Shown: piece after piece, positions 57,907 through 64,000 of the stretch
How positions within the stretch are numbered: position 1 is the stretch's first letter
How the letters are laid out: each line of letters begins with the position of its first letter
Assembly (NCBI GenBank): GCA_017520705.1
Contig: JAFXFF010000022.1
Coordinates: 1-64,000, forward strand
DNA length: 64,000 bases
DNA from: Clostridia bacterium
GTDB lineage: Bacteria; Bacillota; Clostridia; Oscillospirales; Acutalibacteraceae
Reading direction: 5' to 3'
Position numbers and translations under genes: made by a program
Notes under the pieces: generated by a model
What the model was told of the DNA's origin: nothing
Databases searched by the model: none
What the model saw: the letters and a program-made list of their open reading frames with translations, nothing else

Positions 57907-58512
57907 TTATCTTCCCTCTTTTATGCGATTTTGCCAGCAGCCCCAGCACATACCCTCGTATTTGTCGTTGCCACCGATCTCGATCTGGTCGCCCTCAGTG
58001 ACCACCTTGCCGTCCGCGATGCGGGCGTTGACAATGGCCTTTTTGCCGCAGCGGCAGACGGATTTGATCTCGGTGATGCTGTCCGCGATCTCAAACAGGC
58101 GTTTAGAGCCCTCGAACAGTTGCGTCAGGAAGTCGGAGCGCAGGCCGAAGCACAGCACGGGGGTGTCGCAATATTCGGCGATGTATTTCATCTGGTCCAC
58201 CTGGGCGGCGGTGAGGAATTGGCACTCGTCGCAGATGATGACGTCGATGTGGTTTGCGGCGTTCAGCGCCACAAAGCGGGCGTGGATATCCTCGTCACGG
58301 CCCACCACGTCCGCCACGGCGGACAGGCCGATACGGGACTTTACCACCGTCACCCGCACACCGTTTTCGTCGGTGTAGTCGTCGCGGTTGTCCAGGTCGG
58401 GCTTGATGAGCCAGACGCGGTTGCCTTTTTCCATATAGTTAAAGCGGGTCATCAGGGCGTTGGCGGTCTTGGACGAGGCCATAGCCCCGAATTTAAAGTA
58501 CAGTTTGGACAT
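57907..58512 (-). CDS. tdk: Thymidine kinase
   Basis: The enzyme phosphorylates thymidine in pyrimidine salvage. The 201-residue protein has the P-loop FKFGAMASSKTANAL near residue 7 (ASSKT in place of GSGKT, as in many clostridial members), DVIICDECQFLTAAQVDQ near 90, and a zinc site with VCRCGKKA near 152 and GMCWGCWQNR near 187. The length is typical of the type II family. TAGGAGGA precedes ATG 58512. Uridine kinase lies about 1 kb away in the other direction. Confidence 0.95.
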   Translation of the reverse strand: MSKLYFKFGAMASSKTANALMTRFNYMEKGNRVWLIKPDLDNRDDYTDENGVRVTVVKSRIGLSAVADVVGRDEDIHARFVALNAANHIDVIICDECQFLTAAQVDQMKYIAEYCDTPVLCFGLRSDFLTQLFEGSKRLFEIADSITEIKSVCRCGKKAIVNARIADGKVVTEGDQIEIGGNDKYEGMCWGCWQNRIKEGR

Positions 58513-58541
58513 CGGAATTTCCTCCTATGCGTTATACTATC

Positions 58542-58570
58542 ATTATACCAATTCGTCGAGAGAAAAGCAA
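58542..58570 (-). promoter_or_regulatory. Promoter of tdk
   Basis: Minus strand: TTGCTT (58570-58565), 17-bp spacer, TATAAT (58547-58542). Confidence 0.75.
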
Positions 58571-58595
58571 GGAGAAGTCGTGCAATTTTCCAATA

Positions 58596-58628
58596 AAAAA
58601 GCGCCCTATTCATACAGGGCGCTTTTCT
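58596..58628 (-). terminator. Terminator of the PHP phosphatase gene
   Basis: Minus strand stem AAAAGCGCCCTGT/ATAGGGCGCTTTT region with a TTTTTT run. Confidence 0.88.
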
Positions 58629-58629
58629 C

Positions 58630-59445
58630 TCACAGTCTGAAAATATCCGCCTCGGTCAGCCCCAAGGCATCCGCCATCCTTTGACCACGCTCGCGGTGGG
58701 GGAGGAAGTGGTCGGGGCAGTGGGCGTCACTGCCAAAGCAGAATTTGCAGCCGCACGCCTTGGCGTGGGCGTAGAAGGCGGTGACCGCCTCCCGCTCCTC
58801 CTCGCTGCCGAAGCCGAAGGTGGCGGTGTTCAGCTCAATGCCTACCCTCAGCTCGGCGGCTTTCTTCAGCAGGGCGGTCAGCCGCTCCCCCTGCACCAGC
58901 CGCAGCACCTCACAGTGGTTGGCGGGGTCGCCGCCGCCCAGCTTGGGCCCCGTCAGGTGGGCGAGAGCGATCTTGTGCCACGGCAGATCGCGGCTCAGCA
59001 ATGCCTCCATCTTATCCAGCAGCACCGCCGCTCGTCCCTCGGGGGTGGCGGCGTCGGCCGCGGAGATAGTGAAGTCGGTCATATGAAAATGGCTGATGGA
59101 GATGAGCAGGATGTCCATTTGCGCCAACCGCTCGGGGCTGACACCCACCGCACCGTCCAGCGTCATATCCACCTCGGCACCGAATAGGAAGCGTACGCCC
59201 TCCGCCTGCGGCAGGGGCAACTGCTTGGTGATATGGGCCCAGTTCTGAGACGTATAAAAATCCGGTCCCCAGCCGCCTTGCAGCATAGGCGCGGTTTCGT
59301 CCCAAAAGTGGTCGGTCAGCGCCACGGCGGCGAAGCCCTCCTCCACCGCGTATTGCAGGATACGCGCAGGGGTTTGATTGGGGTCGCCGGAGCACATGGA
59401 CCCGCCGGAATGGATGTGCAGATCGTGATCGACAATATAACGCAT
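58630..59445 (-). CDS. PHP-domain phosphoesterase
   Basis: The 271-residue protein is a polymerase-and-histidinol-phosphatase domain: YIVDHDLHIHSGGSMCSGDP near residue 3, VALTDHFWD near 37, FGAEVDMTLDG near 81, ISISHFHM near 110, GIELNTATFGFG near 205 and FCFGSDAHCPDHFLPHRERG near 237. All metal-binding positions look intact. It resembles HisK-type histidinol phosphatases, but no histidine genes are near, so the substrate is open. ATG 59445 with GAGGTGAGAAT is chosen; upstream frame lies in the promoter region. Confidence 0.85.
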   Translation of the reverse strand: MRYIVDHDLHIHSGGSMCSGDPNQTPARILQYAVEEGFAAVALTDHFWDETAPMLQGGWGPDFYTSQNWAHITKQLPLPQAEGVRFLFGAEVDMTLDGAVGVSPERLAQMDILLISISHFHMTDFTISAADAATPEGRAAVLLDKMEALLSRDLPWHKIALAHLTGPKLGGGDPANHCEVLRLVQGERLTALLKKAAELRVGIELNTATFGFGSEEEREAVTAFYAHAKACGCKFCFGSDAHCPDHFLPHRERGQRMADALGLTEADIFRL

Positions 59446-59472
59446 ATTCTCACCTCGAGCATTGATGCTTTC

Positions 59473-59501
59473 AGTATACCGTGAAATGTCAAAAAATGCA
59501 A
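59473..59501 (-). promoter_or_regulatory. Promoter of the PHP phosphatase gene
   Basis: Minus strand: TTGCAT (59501-59496), 17-bp spacer, TATACT (59478-59473). Confidence 0.7.
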
Positions 59502-59520
59502 GAGGATTCCCACCTGTGCC

Positions 59521-59550
59521 TTGACACTGGGACGGGGAATGGGGTATACT
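59521..59550 (+). promoter_or_regulatory. Promoter of udk
   Basis: TTGACA (59521-59526), 18-bp spacer, TATACT (59545-59550). Confidence 0.8.
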
Positions 59551-59593
59551 TGTGATGGCGCACAATGAAAATAAAAGGGTAGGAGCATATATT

Positions 59594-60211
59594 ATGAAAC
59601 CGTACATTATCGGCATCGCCGGCGGCAGCGGCTCCGGCAAATCCACCTTTGCCCGACGTTTGAAGGAAGCGTTTCCCGATCACGTATCGCTGATCAGCTG
59701 CGATAATTACTATCTGCCCCACGACGATTTGCCGCTGGAGAAGCGAGCCCAACTGAATTACGACGCCCCTGAGGCGTTGGAGTTCGATTTGATGGTGCGC
59801 CATCTGGAAGCGCTCAAAAACGGGCACTCGGCGCTGTGCCCCGTGTACGATTTCACCCGCCACACCCGCAGTAGCGCCGTCACCGAGATCGAGTCCCGCC
59901 CCATTATTCTCATTGATGGCATTTTGATCTTCCACGACCCTGCCCTGCGCGCCTGTATGGATCTGAAGATCTACGTGGAGACCGACGCCGACGAGCGCAT
60001 CCTCCGCCGTGCCCGACGGGATATTCGGGACCGCGGTCGCGATCTGGACAGCGTCATCCACCAGTATTTGTCTACGGTCAAGCCCATGCATAATACCTAC
60101 GTGGAGCCCACCAAGGTGTTTGCGGACATTATCCTCAACGGCGGCAAAAACGAGCAGGCTTTTGTGTTGGTCAAAACCCAGATCGCCCAACTGCTCAGCG
60201 AACAGGTGTAA
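59594..60211 (+). CDS. udk: Uridine kinase
   Basis: Udk phosphorylates uridine and cytidine in nucleoside salvage. The 205-residue protein has the Walker A motif IIGIAGGSGSGKSTFARRL near residue 4, SCDNYYLPHDDLPLEKRAQLNYD near 36, PVYDFTRHTRS near 84, and the lid RRARRDIRDRGRDLDSVIHQY near 135, all typical. TAGGAGC selects ATG 59594, and the longer frame overlaps the promoter. It is monocistronic, closed by a terminator. Confidence 0.95.
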   Translation: MKPYIIGIAGGSGSGKSTFARRLKEAFPDHVSLISCDNYYLPHDDLPLEKRAQLNYDAPEALEFDLMVRHLEALKNGHSALCPVYDFTRHTRSSAVTEIESRPIILIDGILIFHDPALRACMDLKIYVETDADERILRRARRDIRDRGRDLDSVIHQYLSTVKPMHNTYVEPTKVFADIILNGGKNEQAFVLVKTQIAQLLSEQV

Positions 60212-60218
60212 GAATAAT

Positions 60219-60253
60219 GAAAACGGACACCCGTGGTGGGTGTCCGTCTTTTG
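60219..60253 (+). terminator. Intrinsic terminator of udk
   Basis: Stem ACGGACACCC/GGGTGTCCGT, loop GTGGT, then CTTTT. Confidence 0.88.
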
Positions 60254-60282
60254 TGTGGCTGCATGAAAATCATCCGTGAACT

Positions 60283-60798
60283 CTATTGTATTTCCGCTAT
60301 GTATAGAATAACGTTTTCGCCGCTTTCATTTGTTATGTATTTCACCTTCAAATGCTGTCCGTTTTCTGTGATAACACCGCCACGTTTTGCTGTGGTTTGA
60401 TATCCATTTGTTCCCGCATCATCATATTCAAACGAAACCCCGTTGATTTCAAAACGCTCGGCATCTTTTTCGTGCCACAGCAAAGGATCGTAGTTTTCCA
60501 CATATCCCTCTACCGTCAAAAAATCACCATTTTTCAGTATGTTGCTATATTCGTAATACTCACGCATATGCGCGGCAAAAAACACTACGAAAACAATTCC
60601 ACAAAAAATACCCATCGACCTAAGAATACGTCTTGCGACTTTTGGATGGATGTTTTTTACATTTATATTGGGTGTATCGGAAGAAACTGCGAATATTTTA
60701 TCTCCAAAGAAAAAACAAACGCCTATAACGATTATCGGTAAAAATCCAATGATTTTTGACCAATCAAAAACAAATTCATATAAAACAATTTCCAACAT
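60283..60798 (-). CDS. Two-TM membrane protein of unknown function, AT-rich
   Basis: The 171-residue protein has two membrane segments (IIGFLPIIVIGVCFFFG and FCGIVFVVFFAAHM) and an external beta-rich domain with FLTVEGYVENYDPLLWHEKD and HLKVKYITNESGENVILYIAE. It recalls small DUF3592-type membrane proteins, but I would not assign it firmly. The ribosome site AAGGCGGTGAT precedes ATG 60798. Codon use is AT-rich compared with tdk and udk nearby, marking the start of an acquired region. Confidence 0.75.
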   Translation of the reverse strand: MLEIVLYEFVFDWSKIIGFLPIIVIGVCFFFGDKIFAVSSDTPNINVKNIHPKVARRILRSMGIFCGIVFVVFFAAHMREYYEYSNILKNGDFLTVEGYVENYDPLLWHEKDAERFEINGVSFEYDDAGTNGYQTTAKRGGVITENGQHLKVKYITNESGENVILYIAEIQ

Positions 60799-60818
60799 AT
60801 CACCGCCTTATCGGATTC

Positions 60819-60847
60819 ATTATAGCACGGATTCACTGGATTGTAAA
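60819..60847 (-). promoter_or_regulatory. Promoter of the two-TM protein gene
   Basis: Minus strand: TTTACA (60847-60842), 17-bp spacer, extended TGcTATAAT (-10 at 60824-60819). Confidence 0.78.
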
Positions 60848-60885
60848 GCAACAGAAATCTTGATTGGACGGAATGTATGGTATGT

Positions 60886-60912
60886 TGGTTGCAACTGTAA
60901 GATTCGAACTTC
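60886..60912 (-). other. Degenerate tRNA-Met 3'-end remnant
   Basis: TGGTTGC, six unrelated bases, then AAGATTCGAACTT match the end of the tRNA-Met fragment at 61,972 in the same orientation. The T-loop is present but the stem is destroyed. From here to 61,017 no gene is seen. Confidence 0.5.
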
Positions 60913-61017
60913 GGTTTTGCGCCGAGCAGGTGGTTATCGTAGGTATGCCAAGCGCAAAACCTTAGAAACGGCTGTCGCCATTTCAGAAGTTCTCATTCCA
61001 AACTCTCGACGAAAAAA

Positions 61018-61055
61018 GAAAACGGACACCAAAATGGTGTCCGCTTCTTTTTTTG
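61018..61055. terminator. Bidirectional terminator-like hairpin
   Basis: Stem CGGACACC/GGTGTCCG, loop AAAAT, T-runs on both strands; it can end the leftward nucleotidyltransferase transcript. Confidence 0.75.
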
Positions 61056-61109
61056 GCACGTCGCGCCGAAAAAGATATCAAGGTTAAAACTGACCTAAAT
61101 TGGAATTTG

Positions 61110-61727
61110 TTAAATTGTTCCACTGGCATTTTTTATGTATGCAATCCAGTTTTCCAGACTATCCACGCTGAAATCCGCAAGAGCCGTTTGATAGCAATCA
61201 AAAGCGGTGGGATGGTTTTCTTCCATCCATTTCAAAGACTTTTTTGGCCCCCAATAAGGATGATGCATTACATCACAGAAAATCTCCAAACTATCATTCA
61301 ATACCCAATGCCATCGAAACATTCCTTCTGCATCGTATCGTTTTACCCGTGCAAGCATTTTGACACACCAATCGACACTTGCATCAATTTCTGCCTTTGA
61401 TTTTTGTGGACGGTTTTGCAGATAAGATTGCACCTTCGTTTGGAGCGCTTTTCCTCTTTCATCACTATCTACAACAATCTTTCCATCAAAAATTTGAACA
61501 AAGTCATTGCAGTCATAGTTTCCATCAAAATAAGAAGCAGGATATACGAAAACATCCAGTTGAATGCCGTTTACGAATGATGTATCGTGGAATTGTTCGT
61601 GGTCATACGATATAACCAACGAGTCAAAATCACTGTTTAGATTGTTTGTTCCATTAGCATATGAGCCATAAAGAATGATGGAAAGAGGATTGTATTTTCG
61701 CTTAATGTATTCAATAATCTGCTCCAA
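61110..61727 (-). CDS. Nucleotidyltransferase-domain protein
   Basis: The roughly 205-residue protein starts with a minimal nucleotidyltransferase domain: SIILYGSYANGTNNLNSDFDSLVIS near residue 14 (GS...SDxD motif) and a third acidic residue in IQLDVFVYP near 56. A helical C-terminal half follows (DWCVKMLARVKRYDAEGMFRWHWVLNDSLEIFCD). It resembles stand-alone or HEPN/KNTase-like proteins, possibly toxin-antitoxin related, but no partner gene is seen. TTG 61727 with GAGGTG six bases upstream is preferred to GTG 61736, which lies inside that ribosome site. It is AT-rich and lies between two tRNA-Met-like fragments. Confidence 0.8.
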   Translation of the reverse strand: MEQIIEYIKRKYNPLSIILYGSYANGTNNLNSDFDSLVISYDHEQFHDTSFVNGIQLDVFVYPASYFDGNYDCNDFVQIFDGKIVVDSDERGKALQTKVQSYLQNRPQKSKAEIDASVDWCVKMLARVKRYDAEGMFRWHWVLNDSLEIFCDVMHHPYWGPKKSLKWMEENHPTAFDCYQTALADFSVDSLENWIAYIKNASGTI

Positions 61728-61906
61728 TGAAATCACCTCATCAAATTCTTATTTATTAAACTAATGTTATTATATCATATAAATGCAGATTTTTCCACCT
61801 ATATCAAAAACATGTTCCGACTGCAATATGTTTTAGTTCAGGTCCTCCCCAAAGGTCGTTTTGGAGAAATGATATCTTTTGAATTGCACCTTGAAAAATG
61901 GCAAGA

Positions 61907-61942
61907 AAAAACCCAGAAACCGTTGTGGTTTCTGGGTTTTCC
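61907..61942 (-). terminator. Terminator downstream of the tRNA-Met fragment
   Basis: Stem AAAACCCAGAAACC/GGTTTCTGGGTTTT with loop of five bases and T-runs on both strands. It lies 30 bases past the fragment's CCA end, where a native tRNA terminator would be. Confidence 0.85.
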
Positions 61943-61971
61943 GAACCGATATCTTTTTCGGTTCGCAATGT

Positions 61972-62017
61972 TGGTTGCGGGAGGAAGATTCGAACTTCCG
62001 ACCTTCGGGTTATGAGC
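61972..62017 (-). other. 3' half of tRNA-Met(CAT): likely attachment-site scar
   Basis: Minus strand GCTCATAACCCGAAGGTC followed by GGAAGTTCGAATCTTCC and TCCCGCAACCA is the intact 3' half of an elongator tRNA-Met, from the anticodon loop to CCA. The sequence beyond the anticodon loop does not form the D arm or acceptor partner. Integrases that target anticodon loops leave such a half at the distal end of the element. The 62,018-62,197 stretch has no gene. Confidence 0.8.
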
Positions 62018-62197
62018 GTCGCAATCAGACCCCATTCGAGCCAGTCAATCGAGGCTAAGACGGCCTTTCCAAAAACTCCACGCCGACCTCCCGCCGCCCA
62101 ACCACGAAAAAGCGATAGTAGTAACGGTGATCGAGGGTGATAGCGGAGGTGGTGAGGAGAAACTAAGAAAAACCATACTTAATGTAGGTAAATTGGT

Positions 62198-62226
62198 TTG
62201 ACGAAAAATGACTATTATGGTATAAT
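62198..62226 (+). promoter_or_regulatory. Promoter of the membrane/TPR-like protein gene
   Basis: TTGACG (62198-62203), 17-bp spacer, TATAAT (62221-62226). Confidence 0.82.
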
Positions 62227-62259
62227 TTTCGTGAAGTTTTGGGATTTCAGGGGGATTAT

Positions 62260-63612
62260 ATGCCGTTAGCCGATATTTTTAAAAAAGTTTTTTTACAGCC
62301 TATCAGTGTTATAGTGTTAACTCTGATAGAGATCGGGTGCTGCATCGATGCGTTGCCGAACGAAGGTGATTCCTACACTAAGTTTTGGGCTTGCGTCGTC
62401 TTATTTAGCGTTGTAACCGTTTTTTACGGCATTTGGGTATACTGCGTAAATAAAATGCCTGCGGCCAAGGGACAGCCAGGCGTTCTGTTTGTTTTCCATG
62501 CGCAAACAGAATCGCTATTTGGTGAGGTCGAGTTTAATTTGCGGGAGGACTTTGCTAAGATTTCTGAGAAGTTTAAGGTAAAAATGACTCCAGTATGCAT
62601 TAGTGCTAATCGCATTAAAGACTATAACAGCGGCAACAGCGCATTGATTACAAAGCTTTTGCGAAAAACTAATTGTGCGCTATGTGTGGATGTCGTGTAC
62701 CAAACAAACGATGCCGACAAAAGAGAATGCTATGAAATGAAGATAAATGTTCATGCTGTTCATCCTGATTTTTCGGAAGAAAAAAACCGTTTTTTGGATG
62801 GTGAAATCAAGCGGATGGTTGAGCCAGTAAAAGCCATGAAGTTTCAAAGCAATCGCAAACTGGATGCACTACAATTTGCGGCAACGCATTTGAATTTGGC
62901 CACCAAATACATCACCGCACTTGCACTTATCTTGGCAAATGACTTTTCCGTGTCTAATGTGCTGTTGGAAGAATTGCTTACATCTGGAAAAGAGTTTTGT
63001 TTTTCCGAGTCTGTGAAAAAGGCGTACTATACTTCGTGTCTAGGGCTTGAGTTGGAAAACTTAGACCAGTTTTATCAAACGGGAGATATGTCACGACTTG
63101 ATGAGGCAGAGCGGTGTTTGGAGAAAATGAATGCGTTATTCCCAAACACATACGGCTACAACCTAGATATGGCGATGATAAAGTTTAGCAAGTATAATGA
63201 TGTTGCTGCAGCCCATAAGCATCTTGCTGTATGCAAAAGAATTAAGGGTGACAACTATTGGAAATATAGCGATGCTTTTTTGCGCGCTTATTCAAACGAG
63301 GATGTTTGCTTGGTAATTAGAAAGTACGAAGAAGCGTTAGAAACAACATACAATGTTGTTGACATCATTATGTTTACTGAACGCGTACTAGAGACGGATC
63401 CCAACAGACCTCTTCTACACTTAGGTCTGGCAATTCTCTATCACAGTTTAAATGATGTAAAGATGACAACAACGCATCTTAAATCTTTCTTAGCTAAACG
63501 GCCTGTTTTACCGGAAGAAAAACGCTTAAGCAGGAAAATAACACAACTGGAGAGCGATGAGTGTAAAGCCTGTCCAAACGATGACTGCGAAGCTTGTAAA
63601 CTCTCTGCTTAA
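62260..63612 (+). CDS. Membrane protein with TPR-like C-terminal half, unknown function
   Basis: The 450-residue protein has two N-terminal membrane segments (VIVLTLIEIGCCI and FWACVVLFSVVTVFYGIWVYCV), a globular domain with VLFVFHAQTESLFGEVEFNLRED near residue 72, and a helical region from about 190. That region has TPR-like helix pairs (DEAERCLEKMNALFPNTYGY, AHKHLAVCKRIKGDN and YEEALETTYN). It ends with a Cys cluster, CKACPNDDCEACK, that may bind zinc. I do not recognise a family. CAGGGGGAT selects ATG 62260. It is AT-rich, alone between promoter and terminator, and lies inside the suspected integrative element, so a cargo role such as defence or sensing is possible but unproven. Confidence 0.82.
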   Translation: MPLADIFKKVFLQPISVIVLTLIEIGCCIDALPNEGDSYTKFWACVVLFSVVTVFYGIWVYCVNKMPAAKGQPGVLFVFHAQTESLFGEVEFNLREDFAKISEKFKVKMTPVCISANRIKDYNSGNSALITKLLRKTNCALCVDVVYQTNDADKRECYEMKINVHAVHPDFSEEKNRFLDGEIKRMVEPVKAMKFQSNRKLDALQFAATHLNLATKYITALALILANDFSVSNVLLEELLTSGKEFCFSESVKKAYYTSCLGLELENLDQFYQTGDMSRLDEAERCLEKMNALFPNTYGYNLDMAMIKFSKYNDVAAAHKHLAVCKRIKGDNYWKYSDAFLRAYSNEDVCLVIRKYEEALETTYNVVDIIMFTERVLETDPNRPLLHLGLAILYHSLNDVKMTTTHLKSFLAKRPVLPEEKRLSRKITQLESDECKACPNDDCEACKLSA

Positions 63613-63628
63613 AATTACTTAAAACACT

Positions 63629-63663
63629 GAAAGCACCTCGCAAAACAAGCGAGGTGCTTTTTA
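63629..63663 (+). terminator. Intrinsic terminator of the TPR-like gene
   Basis: Stem AAAGCACCTCGC/GCGAGGTGCTTT with a 7-base loop and T-run. Confidence 0.9.
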
Positions 63664-63674
63664 GTACCGATCCT

Positions 63675-63706
63675 TTTATTCCTAATTTATCAAAAATAGG
63701 AATAAA
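63675..63706. promoter_or_regulatory. 10-bp inverted repeat upstream of the HTH gene promoter
   Basis: Perfect arms TTTATTCCTA (63675-63684) and TAGGAATAAA (63697-63706) with a 12-base spacer, ending five bases before the -35 box; candidate operator. Confidence 0.6.
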
Positions 63707-63710
63707 GCTA

Positions 63711-63739
63711 TTGTGTTTCTCACTGAAATATGCTATAAT
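63711..63739 (+). promoter_or_regulatory. Promoter of the HTH protein gene
   Basis: TTGTGT (63711-63716), 17-bp spacer, extended TGcTATAAT (-10 at 63734-63739). Confidence 0.75.
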
Positions 63740-63777
63740 CGGAACAAAGAAAAACTTGCGGTTAGGAGGAAACTCTT

Positions 63778-64000
63778 ATGAATTATATCAAAGTATCTGA
63801 AGCGGCAAAAAAATGGGGCATTTCCGATCGCCGTGTGCGTGTCCTATGCGCCGAGGGGAAAATCGATGGTGTGACCCGCAAGGGCAACCTGTATATGATT
63901 CCCGAAAATGCCGAGAAACCCCAAGACGGTCGCCGTGCGAAAACCAGTCTGTTAGACATCGTGGAAGCTAAGAAAGCACGTTTGGAGACTCTGCGCCCCT
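63778..64000 (+). CDS. HTH (excisionase/MerR-like) protein, N-terminal part
   Basis: Only 74 codons are in the window. They start MNYIKVSEAAKKWGISDRRV RVLCAEGKIDGVTRKGNLYM, a winged-helix excisionase-type DNA-binding domain, and then IPENAEKPQDGRRAK and a helical stretch. In other Clostridia this N-terminus is often fused to a Fic/DOC domain, but the fusion partner here lies beyond the window. TTAGGAGGA stands before ATG 63778. A strong extended -10 promoter and an inverted repeat precede it. Its GC content is higher than that of the gene before it. Confidence 0.75.
   Translation, partial: MNYIKVSEAAKKWGISDRRVRVLCAEGKIDGVTRKGNLYMIPENAEKPQDGRRAKTSLLDIVEAKKARLETLRP

Noticed and set aside
61764..62140. 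Two small frames ending in GGRFELPTFGL and carrying GRKIRTSDLRVMS
   Set aside because: These are the well-known antisense translations of a tRNA-Met 3' end, not proteins.

Overview
The window reads as a chromosomal segment of a GC-rich anaerobic Firmicute, most likely class Clostridia, order Oscillospirales. The evidence is the gene order ylxM-ffh-rpsP-khpA-rimM-trmD and dgt-like-dnaG-rpoD, strong GGAGG ribosome binding sites, near-consensus sigma-A promoters with 16-18 bp spacers, an HPr with both His15 and Ser46, and cohesin/sortase/CBM-type surface proteins. The genus is not readable from the sequence. The standard code is used, with TAG as a normal stop in several genes.

Layout. 0-5.5 kb: end of tuf, an AT-rich lipoprotein, then the signal-recognition and ribosome/tRNA-maturation operon. 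5.5-18.9 kb: ptsH, tatD, tRNA-Val(GAC), an aminotransferase, a lipoprotein that looks like a detached SecD ectodomain next to secD-secF, rpmE, yigZ, a dGTPase-like HD protein, dnaG, rpoD, then two leftward genes. 18.9-24.2 kb: a tiny peptide gene and a large CBM-repeat secreted protein behind one consensus promoter, then phosphoglucomutase. 24.2-26.3 kb: an AT-rich accessory patch with two small membrane proteins, short palindromic repeats, and a ~500-nt promoter-to-terminator stretch without a convincing gene but full of degenerate ~55-nt repeats (a candidate structured RNA). 26.3-28.4 kb: gdhA and ruvX. 28.6-34.7 kb: a two-ectodomain surface protein (cohesin-like half plus metallophosphatase half), a cysteine desulfurase and a class B sortase. 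34.7-41.7 kb: thiI, cinA-type amidase, ruvC, ruvA, two flavoproteins, a PAP2 phosphatase and MscS. 41.9-45.1 kb, leftward: AAA ATPase, rqcH broken by one in-frame amber codon, Nif3-like. 45.3-54.2 kb: an ECF sigma factor with its membrane partner, a cysteine desulfidase-like enzyme, a degenerate IspD-like protein, an MFS permease, and two duplicated lipoproteins. 54.2-60.8 kb: CDF metal exporter divergent from a TetR regulator, a GH79-like glycosidase, thymidine kinase, PHP phosphatase, uridine kinase and small membrane proteins. 60.8-64 kb: AT-rich accessory DNA with a nucleotidyltransferase, a tRNA-Met 3' half that looks like an integration scar, an unrecognised membrane/TPR-like protein, and the start of an HTH protein.

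Intergenic spaces repeatedly carry a family of GC-rich non-coding elements (GTAGGGGCG palindromes and modules resembling CTCCCT...AGGGAG). One of them appears to supply the last codons and stop of the IspD-like gene. The most interesting items are the candidate RNA at 25.65-26.15 kb with SD-ATG-stop minimal frames, the amber codon in rqcH, the fused cohesin/phosphatase protein, and the tRNA-Met scar suggesting that everything right of about 62.02 kb is inside an integrative element whose far end is outside the window.
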